NCBI GenBank assembly: GCA_900540955.1 | Contig: UQIF01000004.1 | Coordinates: forward strand, 23,503-87,502 | Reading direction: 5' to 3' | DNA length: 64,000 bases | Source: an uncultured Olsenella sp. | GTDB taxonomy: Bacteria > Actinomycetota > Coriobacteriia > Coriobacteriales > Atopobiaceae | Shown here: positions 42,467 through 51,462 of the stretch, in pieces | How positions within the stretch are numbered: the stretch's first letter is position 1 | Layout: every line of letters begins with the position of its first letter | Translations under genes and position numbers: made by a program | Notes under the pieces: model-generated | The model's input: only the letters and a program-made list of their open reading frames with translations | Told to the model about the DNA's origin: nothing | Databases searched by the model: none

Positions 42467-44843
42467 GCAGGCGCCGCTGCCGCCGAGGCCCGCCGTTCCC
42501 CTGAGCCTGCTGTGCCTTGTCGTCGCCATTGCCGTCGAGCGCTGCGCTTTGGGGTCGGGGACAGCGGCGGGGGAAATCCTTGTGCCCGGGTGCTTAACGC
42601 TTGGCCTCGGCGCCGTCGTGGCGTTTGCGTGCCGCCGCGCCGGCGCGGCCGGTTTCGCCCAGGCGGCGGCCGCGGTGACGGTCGCCGCGCTCGCGGCGGG
42701 GATTTCCGCCGGCGCTTTCTCCGCGAGGCTCTCCGACGCGACCTCGGCGCTCCTCGCGAGCCCGGTTTCCGCCTGGGAGCTTGAGATGGTCTCCGACATG
42801 AGCGGCGGCGACGGAACGTGGCGCGGCCGCGCCCGGGCGAAGGGGCCTGCCGGTCACGAGGCGCTCGTGTGGGCGACGAGCCCTGTGCGCGTCGGCCGCG
42901 GCCATCGCTTCTCCTGCGTAGGGAGGTTCACGCCCGCGGGCGAGGACGAGTGGGGAAGATCGAGCCGTATGCAGGGCGTCTGCGGCACCGTGCGTGTGTT
43001 ACGCGTCGAGGACCGCGGCCTTGGCGGCGGGCTTTCCGGTGTGCTCATGGGCTTTAGGGAAGAAGCGCTCACGGCGCTTCTTTGCGAGGACGGGGCCGAT
43101 GCGCCGAGGGCGGTTCTCGCCGGAGTCGCCTGCGGGTTCTCGCCCGCTGCTCGCGAGGCCGGGCTCGACAAAGAGTTCGCGGCCTGCGGGGCGTCGCACT
43201 TGGTTGCCGTCTCCGGTAGCCATCTTGTACTCATAGGCGCCATGGCGGAAGGCGCTCTTTCGAGGGCTCGGATGAGAAAGGCGGCCCGCCTCGCCGCGCA
43301 TGCGGCCTTTACGGGGCTATTCGTCCTCTTTTGCGGGGCGCCCCCGTCCGCCGTCAGGGCTTGGGTCATGTCGCTCGCCTCGAGCGGATCCGAGCTGGCG
43401 GGGCGTCGCGGGCATGGGCTTTCCTCGGCAGCGGCGGCGGGGCTTGTGATGGCGCTCCTGCGGCCGACCTGCGCAGGCGAGCTCGGTTTTCTCCTCTCGA
43501 TGTCCTGCGTCGCGGCCATTGGCCTGTTCGGGGCCTATGCGAAGCACGCGGTCCTCGTAATCGCCGGTGCGCCCGCGGCGCCTCGCCGCCTGCCTTCCGC
43601 GGTTCGCGCGGCGTTGCGCTCGCTGCGGCGGTCCTCGCTCGACGCGGTCTCGCTCACCCTCGTCTGTCAGGCCGTCACGGTGGCGCTAACCGTCCCCGCA
43701 TTCGGCGCTATCTCGGTCGTGGCGCCTGCCGCGAACGTGCCGCTCTCGCTTCTCTTTGCGCCGACGGTCTGCGCAGGGGCGCTCGCCGTGGCGGCGGCGC
43801 CGATCCCCTGGCTGCGGCCGATCCTCCTGCACATCGCGGAGCTGCCCGCAAAGGCGCTCGTTTGCGTGCTCAAGACGGTTTCCTCGCTGCCTGTGACGAG
43901 CGTCTGCGTAGACGCTGATTCGGGGGCCCTTCTTGCCGTCACCGTGGCGGCGGGTATCGCGTTGCTCATCTTTTGGCCAAGGGTCAGCCGCCGGGGTCTT
44001 CTTGGCGCGTGCGCCGCGGCGCTGCTCGTCCTCGGCGCAGGCGACGTGAGGTGGCGTTACTTCGCCCCCGCGAGAATCTGCGTCATGGACGTCGGGCAGG
44101 CGGACGCGATTCTCGTCTCCGACAGCGCCTCCACACTCCTGGTCGACGCCGGCCTTGACGATAGGGTGGCCGCCGCGCTCTCTCGCAACCATGTGAGACA
44201 TCTCGACGCGGTCGTGCTCACGCATCTCGATGAGGACCATGTGGGCGGCCTCGACGACCTCGTCGGCGTGTGCTCGGTGGGGGAGGTGTACGTCGCCGAG
44301 GGCGTCGCGAAGCTCATGGGAGAAGAGCTCAGGTCAACCGTCGAGCGCCTTTGCGGGCACGGGCCTTGCGAGCTGGCCTACGAAGACATTATTTCCTGCG
44401 GAGGCTTCACGTCTCGCGTGGTGTGGCCGCGGCAACCCGTGGAAGGTTCGGACGGGAATGCCGACTCGGTCGTCCTCTCCGTTCTCTACGACGTGGGCGG
44501 GCGGAGCCTTTCCGCTCTTCTTACCGGGGATGCCGAGAAGGAGCAGACGGGCGAGATCCTTGCCGCCGGGGACGCGGGGGACATCGACCTGCTCAAGGTC
44601 GGCCACCACGGGTCTGCCGTTTCCGTGAGCCCTGAGCAGGCGAAAGCGCTAAGCCCCGAGGTGTCCGTGGCCAGCGCCGGGAAGAACAACCGGTACGGCC
44701 ACCCGCGCGCCGAGTGCGTGGACGCGCTGGAGTCGGCGGGAAGCCGCTTTCTTTGCACCATCGACGCGGGCGACGTCATCGTATATCCGGGGGCGTCGGG
44801 ACCGCGGGTGAGCACACAGAGAGGCGCATTGATAGTCGAATAG
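42459..44843 (+). CDS. comEC: Competence protein ComEC (DNA channel)
   Basis: 794 residues, GTG start overlapping comEA by 8 bp. N-terminal OB-like region, Competence domain with about 10 helices including SHLVAVSGSHL, and a C-terminal metallo-beta-lactamase domain: DVGQADAILV (about 543), LTHLDEDHVGG (about 588) and GHHGS. Known role is transport of single-stranded DNA into the cell. Its MBL metal ligands are present, so a nuclease role is possible. Confidence 0.93.
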   Translation: MSRQAPLPPRPAVPLSLLCLVVAIAVERCALGSGTAAGEILVPGCLTLGLGAVVAFACRRAGAAGFAQAAAAVTVAALAAGISAGAFSARLSDATSALLASPVSAWELEMVSDMSGGDGTWRGRARAKGPAGHEALVWATSPVRVGRGHRFSCVGRFTPAGEDEWGRSSRMQGVCGTVRVLRVEDRGLGGGLSGVLMGFREEALTALLCEDGADAPRAVLAGVACGFSPAAREAGLDKEFAACGASHLVAVSGSHLVLIGAMAEGALSRARMRKAARLAAHAAFTGLFVLFCGAPPSAVRAWVMSLASSGSELAGRRGHGLSSAAAAGLVMALLRPTCAGELGFLLSMSCVAAIGLFGAYAKHAVLVIAGAPAAPRRLPSAVRAALRSLRRSSLDAVSLTLVCQAVTVALTVPAFGAISVVAPAANVPLSLLFAPTVCAGALAVAAAPIPWLRPILLHIAELPAKALVCVLKTVSSLPVTSVCVDADSGALLAVTVAAGIALLIFWPRVSRRGLLGACAAALLVLGAGDVRWRYFAPARICVMDVGQADAILVSDSASTLLVDAGLDDRVAAALSRNHVRHLDAVVLTHLDEDHVGGLDDLVGVCSVGEVYVAEGVAKLMGEELRSTVERLCGHGPCELAYEDIISCGGFTSRVVWPRQPVEGSDGNADSVVLSVLYDVGGRSLSALLTGDAEKEQTGEILAAGDAGDIDLLKVGHHGSAVSVSPEQAKALSPEVSVASAGKNNRYGHPRAECVDALESAGSRFLCTIDAGDVIVYPGASGPRVSTQRGALIVE

Positions 44844-45010
44844 CACGGGCTGCGATTTTCGGGCAGGCGGCAGCGCTTCCCCGAGAAGTCGAGAGGTGGC
44901 AACCAAGATCCCGTCTGACGTGACGGCTCTTATCGCGCTCGCGCTTGCCGCCAGTCGGCTCGGCATCGACGATCCAGGGGTATCATTGATGCCCACGAGA
45001 AAGGAACCCC

Positions 45011-45973
45011 ATGGCACAAGCCCCCCAGCTTCTTGCCGCCTACCTCGCAGTAGGCCCCGATGAGCTTAAGCGCAAAGAGACGCTCAGCCGCCTTAAGACC
45101 CGCGCCGCCGGCCCTTTCGAGGCGTTCAATATCGAGGAGATCGAGGCCTCGGCGGATCTCGAGCCCCAGACGCTCCTCTCTTCCCTCAACACGCTCCCGA
45201 TGGGCGCCGATCGCCGCTTCGTCATCGTGGAGAACGCGGAGAAGCTTCCGAAGCCCGTATCGGAGGCGCTCGTCAAGTATCTGGCGAACCCGAACGAGGC
45301 CTGCACGCTGTGCCTCACCGCCACGACCTTGGCAAAGACAACTAGGTTGTACAAAGCCTTGGCCAAAGTCGGACCCAAGGCCGTGATCGACTGCTCCGCA
45401 AAGAAGGGCCGCGACCTCCTTCCGTATGTGCAGAAGCTTGCGCGCTCTCACAACCTCACGATTTCCTCTGACGCCGCCAGCGAGCTCACGGCACGCGTGG
45501 GCGAGTCGTCGACGATGCTGGACACGCAGCTCGCGAGCCTCTCGGCGCTTCTTGGCGGCGGGGGCAACGTCACGCTTGGGCTCGTGGAGTCAAATGTCGC
45601 TCGGGTGGCGGAGGTCAAGCCCTGGGAGTTTCTCGACCGGCTGGCCCAGCGCGACCTCGCCCGCAGTCTTCAGCTCCTTCGCCTCCTTGAAGGCGGCTCC
45701 GCGATCGGCCTGTGCTCTCTTATCTGCGGCCGCGTGCGCGAGCTGATCTGTGCGAAGAGCCTGGCCGCTCGCGGCGAGGGAGGGCTTGTGGCCAAGGAGC
45801 TGAGGAAGCAGGATTGGCAGGTGCGCAACCTCGGCCGCTGGGCGGGCAACTTCCGCGACGGCGAGCTCGAGCTTTTGCTTTCCAAGTGCGCCGATGCCGA
45901 CGCTGCTCTCAAGTCCGGCGCCGATGAGCGGTCGACCCTCACGGCCCTCGTGTGCTCCGTCTGCGGTCGCTAG
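45011..45973 (+). CDS. holA: DNA polymerase III delta subunit
   Basis: 320 residues; clamp-loader subunit that opens the sliding clamp. Family blocks YLAVGPDELKRKE at the start, LPMGADRRFVIVENAEKL, and the C-terminal AKELRKQDWQVRNLGRWA. The position after comEC and before rpsT is conserved in Gram-positive bacteria. A TATCAT box (about 44980) precedes the start. Confidence 0.93.
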   Translation: MAQAPQLLAAYLAVGPDELKRKETLSRLKTRAAGPFEAFNIEEIEASADLEPQTLLSSLNTLPMGADRRFVIVENAEKLPKPVSEALVKYLANPNEACTLCLTATTLAKTTRLYKALAKVGPKAVIDCSAKKGRDLLPYVQKLARSHNLTISSDAASELTARVGESSTMLDTQLASLSALLGGGGNVTLGLVESNVARVAEVKPWEFLDRLAQRDLARSLQLLRLLEGGSAIGLCSLICGRVRELICAKSLAARGEGGLVAKELRKQDWQVRNLGRWAGNFRDGELELLLSKCADADAALKSGADERSTLTALVCSVCGR

Positions 45974-45980
45974 CTCGCCG

Positions 45981-46063
45981 TGGGACAAAAGGGACGGGGG
46001 ATTTTGTCCCAATTCGTGGAGCGTCTCCATAAGTTGGGACAAAATCCCCCGTCCCTTTTGTCC
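45981..46063. repeat. REP-like nested inverted repeat
   Basis: Arms of 30 bp (45983-46012 and 46034-46063) are perfect inverted copies; each arm is itself a near palindrome, GGGACAAAA ... TTTTGTCCC around a GGGACGGGGG core. A 21-nt loop separates them. This sequence style resembles REP elements mobilised by RAYT transposases (from memory). It lies between holA and the rpsT terminator. Confidence 0.7.
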
Positions 46064-46097
46064 AAAAAAAGACCCCGGGCAGCACCCCGGGGTCTTT
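46064..46097 (-). terminator. Terminator of rpsT (also usable from holA)
   Basis: GACCCCGGG (46071-46079) with CCCGGGGTC (46086-46094); minus strand continues TTTTTTT, plus strand TTTA. Confidence 0.8.
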
Positions 46098-46123
46098 AAA
46101 GGTTCCGAATGTCGGAGAAGAAG

Positions 46124-46387
46124 CTACTTGATGGTGTTGACGAGCTTCTGGACGCCGGACTTGCGCTGGGCAGCCTGGTTCTTGTGGATGATGCCCTTGG
46201 AGGCAGCCTTGTCCAGCAGACGGCCGGCCTTGTTGGCGGCAGCCTGAGCGGCCTCGACGTCCTTGGCCTCGACGGCGGTGCGGACGGCCTTGACGGCGGT
46301 CTTCAGCTCGGAGCGGACTGCGCGGTTGCGGACGCGAGCCTTCTCGGCGGTGATGATGCGCTTCTTCTGCGACTTGATGTTAGCCAC
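46124..46387 (-). CDS. rpsT: 30S ribosomal protein S20
   Basis: 87 residues, GTG start at 46387 with GAAAGGAA upstream. N-terminus ANIKSQKKRI and the basic helical body are typical of S20, which binds 16S rRNA. An upstream in-frame ATG would add 28 residues not found in S20. Convergent with holA, divergent from lepA. Confidence 0.96.
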   Translation of the reverse strand: MANIKSQKKRIITAEKARVRNRAVRSELKTAVKAVRTAVEAKDVEAAQAAANKAGRLLDKAASKGIIHKNQAAQRKSGVQKLVNTIK

Positions 46388-46518
46388 GTGCGGTTCCTTT
46401 CGATTACAAATACTGAGCCCTCTTGCGGAACCGACTGTGGGGGTTGTCGGATCCAGACACGGCGAGGTCAACTTCGCGAGTATAGCATGTTGGTTTCGTT
46501 TTCGCTATGATTCATCTT

Positions 46519-48330
46519 ATGACTACTTATGACACCTCACATATTCGCAACTTCTCTATCGTTGCGCACATCGACCATGGCAAGTCGACCATCTCGGACC
46601 GCATTCTCGAGCTCACCAATACGGTTGAGGAGCGCGATATGGAGGCCCAGCTGCTCGACACCATGGACATCGAGCGAGAGCGCGGCATCACCATCAAGAG
46701 CAACGCCGTGCGCGTCTCCTACGATGCCGACGACGGCGAGACCTACCAGTTCAACCTCATCGATACGCCGGGCCACGTCGACTTCACCTACGAGGTGAGC
46801 CGTTCCCTCGCCGCGTGCGAGGGCGCCGTCCTCGTGGTCGACGCCACCCAGGGCGTGGAGGCGCAGACGGTCTCGAACGCGACGCTCGCCATGAACGCCG
46901 ACCTTGACATCGTCCCGGCGATCAACAAGATCGACCTGCCCTCGGCGCATCCCGATGAGGTCAAGGAGGAGATCGAGGAGGACCTCGCCATCCCCGCCGA
47001 CGACGCCGTGTGCGTCTCGGGAAAGACGGGCGAGGGCATCCATGACCTGCTCGAGGCCATCGTCTTTCTCGTCTCGCCCCCCAAGGGCGACGCGAAGGCG
47101 CCCCTCAAGGCCCTCATCCTTGACTCTTATTTCGACGAGTACCGCGGCGTTGTCGCCACGGTGCGCGTTTTCGATGGCTCCATCCGCAAGGGGCAGACCC
47201 TGCGCATGATGCAGGCGGGCAGCGACTTCCTCGTGGACGGCGTCGGCGTCAAGCGCCCGGCCGAGCAGCCCCTGCCGGAGCTTTCCGTCGGCGAGGTCGG
47301 CTTCGTCGTCACGGGCCTCAAGGACCCCGACGCCGTGCGCGTGGGCGACACCCTCACCTACGCCGACAACCCGACTGCCGAGCCCCTGCCGGGCTACCGC
47401 GAGGCCAAGCCGATGGTCTTCACGGGGCTTTTCCCCGTGGACAACAAAGACTACGAGAACCTCCGCGACGCGCTCGACAAGCTGCACGTCAACGACCCGT
47501 CGCTTACCTGGGAGCCCGAGACCTCCGTGGCGCTCGGCTTCGGCTTCCGCGTCGGCTTCCTCGGGCTTCTTCACATGGAGGTCGTCAAGGAGCGCCTGGA
47601 GCGCGAGTTCAACCTGTCGCTCATCGCCACGAGCCCCTCGGTCGACTATCACGTCTACAAGACCGACGGCGAGATGATCGAGGTCAGGAGCCCCCAGGAC
47701 CTGCCCGACGTCACCCGCATCGAGCACATCGAGGAGCCTTACCTCAACGCCAAGGTCATCGTGCCGCCCGAGTTCACCGGCGCGGTCATGCAGCTGGGCA
47801 TCGAGCACCGCGGCGAGATGCGCGACATGGTCTACCTCACCGAGAAGTCCGTCGAGATGCACTTCGACATCCCGCTGGCCGAGCTCATCCTCGACTTCTT
47901 CGACCAGCTCAAGAGCCGCACCAAGGGCTACGCCTCCCTCGACTACGAGTTCTCCGAGTACCGCGCGAGCGACTTGGTCAAGCTCGACATCCTGCTGTCC
48001 GGCGACGAGGTCGACGCGCTCTCGTTCATCGTTCACAAGGACAAGGCCTATACCCTCGCGCGCGGCCTGTGCGACAAGCTCAAGGAGATCATCCCGCGCC
48101 AACAGTTCGAGGTCCCCATTCAGGGCGCCATCGGCAACAAGATCATCAGCCGCTCGACCGTCAAGGCCATGCGCAAGGACGTTCTCGCCAAGTGCTACGG
48201 CGGCGACATCTCGCGTAAGCGCAAGCTCCTCGAGAAGCAGAAGGAGGGCAAGAAGCGCATGAAGCAGATCGGCAGCGTCGAGGTGCCCCAGGAGGCGTTC
48301 CTCGCCGTCCTGAAGGTCGACGACGAGTAG
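46519..48330 (+). CDS. lepA: Elongation factor 4 (LepA)
   Basis: 603 residues; ribosomal GTPase involved in initiation and back-translocation. G1 AHIDHGKST (17-25), DTPGHVDF, NKIDL, and the LepA C-terminal domain (SGDEVDALSFIVHKDKA). Start at ATG 46519, which follows a TATGAT box by 7 bp and has no Shine-Dalgarno, so the mRNA may be leaderless; an ATG at 46507 is the alternative. Confidence 0.96.
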   Translation: MTTYDTSHIRNFSIVAHIDHGKSTISDRILELTNTVEERDMEAQLLDTMDIERERGITIKSNAVRVSYDADDGETYQFNLIDTPGHVDFTYEVSRSLAACEGAVLVVDATQGVEAQTVSNATLAMNADLDIVPAINKIDLPSAHPDEVKEEIEEDLAIPADDAVCVSGKTGEGIHDLLEAIVFLVSPPKGDAKAPLKALILDSYFDEYRGVVATVRVFDGSIRKGQTLRMMQAGSDFLVDGVGVKRPAEQPLPELSVGEVGFVVTGLKDPDAVRVGDTLTYADNPTAEPLPGYREAKPMVFTGLFPVDNKDYENLRDALDKLHVNDPSLTWEPETSVALGFGFRVGFLGLLHMEVVKERLEREFNLSLIATSPSVDYHVYKTDGEMIEVRSPQDLPDVTRIEHIEEPYLNAKVIVPPEFTGAVMQLGIEHRGEMRDMVYLTEKSVEMHFDIPLAELILDFFDQLKSRTKGYASLDYEFSEYRASDLVKLDILLSGDEVDALSFIVHKDKAYTLARGLCDKLKEIIPRQQFEVPIQGAIGNKIISRSTVKAMRKDVLAKCYGGDISRKRKLLEKQKEGKKRMKQIGSVEVPQEAFLAVLKVDDE

Positions 48331-48341
48331 TGGGGGAGAGC

Positions 48342-49445
48342 TTGACCCAGACACAGACGAGCCCCGCCGACGTCCTGGCCAGCTTTGGCCCGGGCGTCGG
48401 TTTGTGCGGGGACATCCATCCGTTCGCGAATGGCAAGAAGGACGCGCCCCTGGCAGAGCGTCTCGCCGAGAACCCGCTGCTCATGGCCCCGATGGCGGGG
48501 GTGACAGACTCCGCATACCGCATGATGGCCCGCGCCGGAGGGGCGGACTGCGCCTACTCCGAGATGGTCTCATGCGCCGGGCTTCACTACGGGGGCAACG
48601 GCAGCTGGGAGCTCACCGAGTGCGCCGAGGGCGAGCCCGACCTCGCGGTGCAGCTCTTCGGAACGAAGCCCGAGCTCTTCCGCGAGGCGGCGGAGGGCGT
48701 GGCAGAGCGCCTTGGCACAAGGCTTGTGCTCATCGACATCAACATGGCGTGCCCCGTGCCCAAGGTCACAAAGAAGGGCGAGGGCGCCGCGCTCATGGAG
48801 ACGCCGGAGCTCGCCGAGAGCCTCGTGTCCGCGTGCGTCGATGCCCTGGCCCCTTATGGCGTCCCCGTGACGGTGAAGATTCGACGCGGCCGCTACGAGG
48901 GGCATGAGCTCGCACCGGAGTTCGCCCGCCGGATGGAGGCGGCGGGTGCCCAGGCGGTCGCGGTTCACGGCCGCTTTGCAACGCAGTTCTACCACGGCGA
49001 GGCGGACTGGGACACGGTTCGACGAGTTGCCGACGCGGTCCAGATCCCCGTCATCGGGTCCGGCGACGTTCGTGACGCCCATGAGGCGGCGAGGATGCTT
49101 TCCGAGACCGGCGTCAATGCCGTCATGGTCGCCCGCGGAAGCTACGGCAACCCGTGGGTGTTCCAGCAGGCGAAGGATATCCTCGCAGGTATGGAGCCGC
49201 TCGCGCCGGGGCTCGTCACGCGCATCGAGGCCTTCGAGTGCCACATGCGCCTGCTTGCGGCCACCGGAGCTCACCTCAAGAGGGGTAGAAGCCTTGCGAA
49301 CTGGTACCTCAGAGGTATGCCGGAGGCGGCGTTCTGGCGCGGAGAGGCAAATAAGTGCACCACGCTCGAGGAGTTTCTCTGTGTGAGCGCACGGATCAAG
49401 GAAGCGATGGCGGAGGCCGAAGATCATGGCTTCGAAATTCGATAA
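48342..49445 (+). CDS. dusB: tRNA-dihydrouridine synthase
   Basis: 367 residues from TTG 48342, preferred because GGGGGAG lies just upstream; a GTG at 48330 overlapping the lepA stop would add four residues. FMN enzyme reducing uridines in tRNA. Blocks LMAPMAGVTDSAYR, NMACPVPKVTKKGEGAALM (catalytic Cys) and GSGDV. Overlaps hemW by 20 bp. Confidence 0.92.
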   Translation: MTQTQTSPADVLASFGPGVGLCGDIHPFANGKKDAPLAERLAENPLLMAPMAGVTDSAYRMMARAGGADCAYSEMVSCAGLHYGGNGSWELTECAEGEPDLAVQLFGTKPELFREAAEGVAERLGTRLVLIDINMACPVPKVTKKGEGAALMETPELAESLVSACVDALAPYGVPVTVKIRRGRYEGHELAPEFARRMEAAGAQAVAVHGRFATQFYHGEADWDTVRRVADAVQIPVIGSGDVRDAHEAARMLSETGVNAVMVARGSYGNPWVFQQAKDILAGMEPLAPGLVTRIEAFECHMRLLAATGAHLKRGRSLANWYLRGMPEAAFWRGEANKCTTLEEFLCVSARIKEAMAEAEDHGFEIR

Positions 49446-50688
49446 CGCGCATGCTTGGGAGGCCCGCCTTGAGCGGGCCTCCTCCTATGCGCTCTATCTG
49501 CACGTGCCGTTCTGTGCCCAGAAGTGCGCCTACTGCGACTTCGCCTCATGGGCGACTCACAGGGATGATCCCCTGATGTCGGCCTATACCGACGCCTTGG
49601 TTTCGCAGGTTCGCGAGCTCGAGGACATCGGTGCCCTTGAGGGGCTGCGCACCGCCTATATCGGCGGCGGCACCCCGTCGCTTTTGGGGGCTCCTGCGCT
49701 CGGGCGCCTCGTGGCGTGCGCGTCCGCCCTTGGACCTGAGGAGCTCAGCTGCGAGGCGAACCCCGACTCGATGGGAGACGACGTCATCGATGCGCTTCTT
49801 TCCAACGGGGCGACTCGGGTTTCCATAGGCGTGCAGAGCCTGAACGACTTTGAGCTCCGAGAGCTCGGTCGACTTCACGACGCCGAGCTCGCGCAGGAGC
49901 GAGTGCGCGCCGCGGTCGATTCCGGACTCGATGTCTCGTGTGACTTAATGTGCGCGATCCCGGGGCAAACCGACGCCTCTTGGCACGAAACCCTCGAGGC
50001 CGCGATCGCCTTAGGCACCACGCATGTGAGCATTTATCCCCTGATGATCGAGGAGGGGACGGCGTTCGACCGCCGTTATTCGAACGAAGACTGCGCCTGG
50101 AACTCCGACGAGGTGCAGGCTTGCCGAATGCAAATGGCTCAAGTTGGACTTGAACGTCATGGATTTAATCAATATGAGGTGGCTAGCTATGCAAAAAATG
50201 GAAAAGCTTGCAAACACAACATCTCGTATTGGACCGGTCAACCGTATTTTGGGCTAGGAACAAAAGCCTCAAGTATGTTAACCCTAAAGCTCTACTTGAA
50301 ACTTAGCGAGAAGTGCGGGAGCTTGCCTGCGCCCCCCTCCGGAGTCTCCCGGGCGCGCCTTACGGTCAAGAACTCCCGGTTGCAGATCGCCTGCGACCCA
50401 CGGCTCGCTTCCTTGGGGTTCGATATAGAGTTTCTAACTGAAGCGCAAGCCGCAGCGGAGGACCTGATGCTGGGCGCTCGCATGCGGGCGGGGCTCGATC
50501 CCGGACTCGTCTCCCACGCCCGGCGCGTGTTGCCCTCACTCGACGAATGCCTCGGAGGGCTTGTCGCGGACGGGTACCTGCAAACCCGGGGGAGCAGTCT
50601 TGCGCCCACGCAGCGCGGCTGGCTCCTCGGCAACGAGCTCTATGAGCGCCTGTGGGATCTTGCTCCCGGGGACGTGCTCGAGGTCTAA
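49426..50688 (+). CDS. hemW: Radical SAM heme chaperone HemW-like protein
   Basis: 420 residues. Radical SAM motif CAQKCAYC (Cys 30, 34, 37), GGGTPS, EANPDS and QSLND as in HemW/HemN-like proteins; lacks the features of true coproporphyrinogen dehydrogenase. The usual GxGAxS motif after the core is GLGTKASS here. Codons 240-295 (about 50140-50310) are strikingly AT-rich compared with the rest of the gene. Confidence 0.88.
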   Translation: MASKFDNAHAWEARLERASSYALYLHVPFCAQKCAYCDFASWATHRDDPLMSAYTDALVSQVRELEDIGALEGLRTAYIGGGTPSLLGAPALGRLVACASALGPEELSCEANPDSMGDDVIDALLSNGATRVSIGVQSLNDFELRELGRLHDAELAQERVRAAVDSGLDVSCDLMCAIPGQTDASWHETLEAAIALGTTHVSIYPLMIEEGTAFDRRYSNEDCAWNSDEVQACRMQMAQVGLERHGFNQYEVASYAKNGKACKHNISYWTGQPYFGLGTKASSMLTLKLYLKLSEKCGSLPAPPSGVSRARLTVKNSRLQIACDPRLASLGFDIEFLTEAQAAAEDLMLGARMRAGLDPGLVSHARRVLPSLDECLGGLVADGYLQTRGSSLAPTQRGWLLGNELYERLWDLAPGDVLEV

Positions 50689-50887
50689 CCCTTTTTCTTG
50701 CGCCTGCCTGATGCGGGCGGGCATTCGCCCCGCTCCCCGCGCGACGGCGCCCCTTCGCTCAGTACAAGCCTTATGCAAAGCTTCTTATATAGGAGGAAGC
50801 TTGCGCAGCTTGCAATAGCCGCCGGCTTGCGGCACCATACGCCTAGCGGCTTTCGATCCGTAGTTCAATCCGTCGATGGGGGAGCAC

Positions 50888-51364
50888 ATGCCGGGCAAGC
50901 GCGAGGGCGTCATTTCTTGGGACGAGTTCTTCATGAGGGTCGCGGTCGCGGCCAAGCTCCGCAGCAAAGACCCCAAGACCCAGGTGGGCGCCTGCATCGC
51001 CGACTGCGACCACCGCATTCTCTCTGTCGGGTACAACGGCACCCCCGCCGGCATCGACGACGACGAGTTCCCCTGGGAGTCCACAGGCGAGCCCCTCACC
51101 GATAAGCACAACTACGTGATCCATGCCGAGGCCAACGCCATTCTCAATTACCGAGGCTCGAACAAGGACCTGGTCGGCGCCACTATCTACGTCACCCTCT
51201 TCCCGTGCCACGAGTGCGCGAAGACCCTTGCCCAGGCGGGCATCGGCGAGGTCGTCTACCTCGACGACAAGTACCACAGCACGGAGGACGGGCTCGTCTC
51301 GCGCAACATCCTCGACCGCTGCGGCATCTCGTACCGCCAGGTGGGCGTGGAAATCGCGGATTAA
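50888..51364 (+). CDS. Deoxycytidylate (dCMP) deaminase family protein
   Basis: 158 residues from ATG 50888 (GGGGAG upstream; another ATG four codons earlier is possible). Zinc deaminase motifs HAE (79-81, catalytic Glu) and PCHEC (106-110). Converts dCMP to dUMP for thymidylate synthesis. ComEB-type; in many Firmicutes it sits between comEA and comEC, but here it lies 8 kb away after hemW, where hrcA is often found. Confidence 0.9.
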   Translation: MPGKREGVISWDEFFMRVAVAAKLRSKDPKTQVGACIADCDHRILSVGYNGTPAGIDDDEFPWESTGEPLTDKHNYVIHAEANAILNYRGSNKDLVGATIYVTLFPCHECAKTLAQAGIGEVVYLDDKYHSTEDGLVSRNILDRCGISYRQVGVEIAD

Positions 51365-51462
51365 CGCCGCAAACGCGGATCGCCGCGGGTTTGCGGGGCC
51401 TTGAAGCTGGATATACTTATCCCTGTTGACTATTTACGCCAGGACACGGGGAGCCCAGCCAC

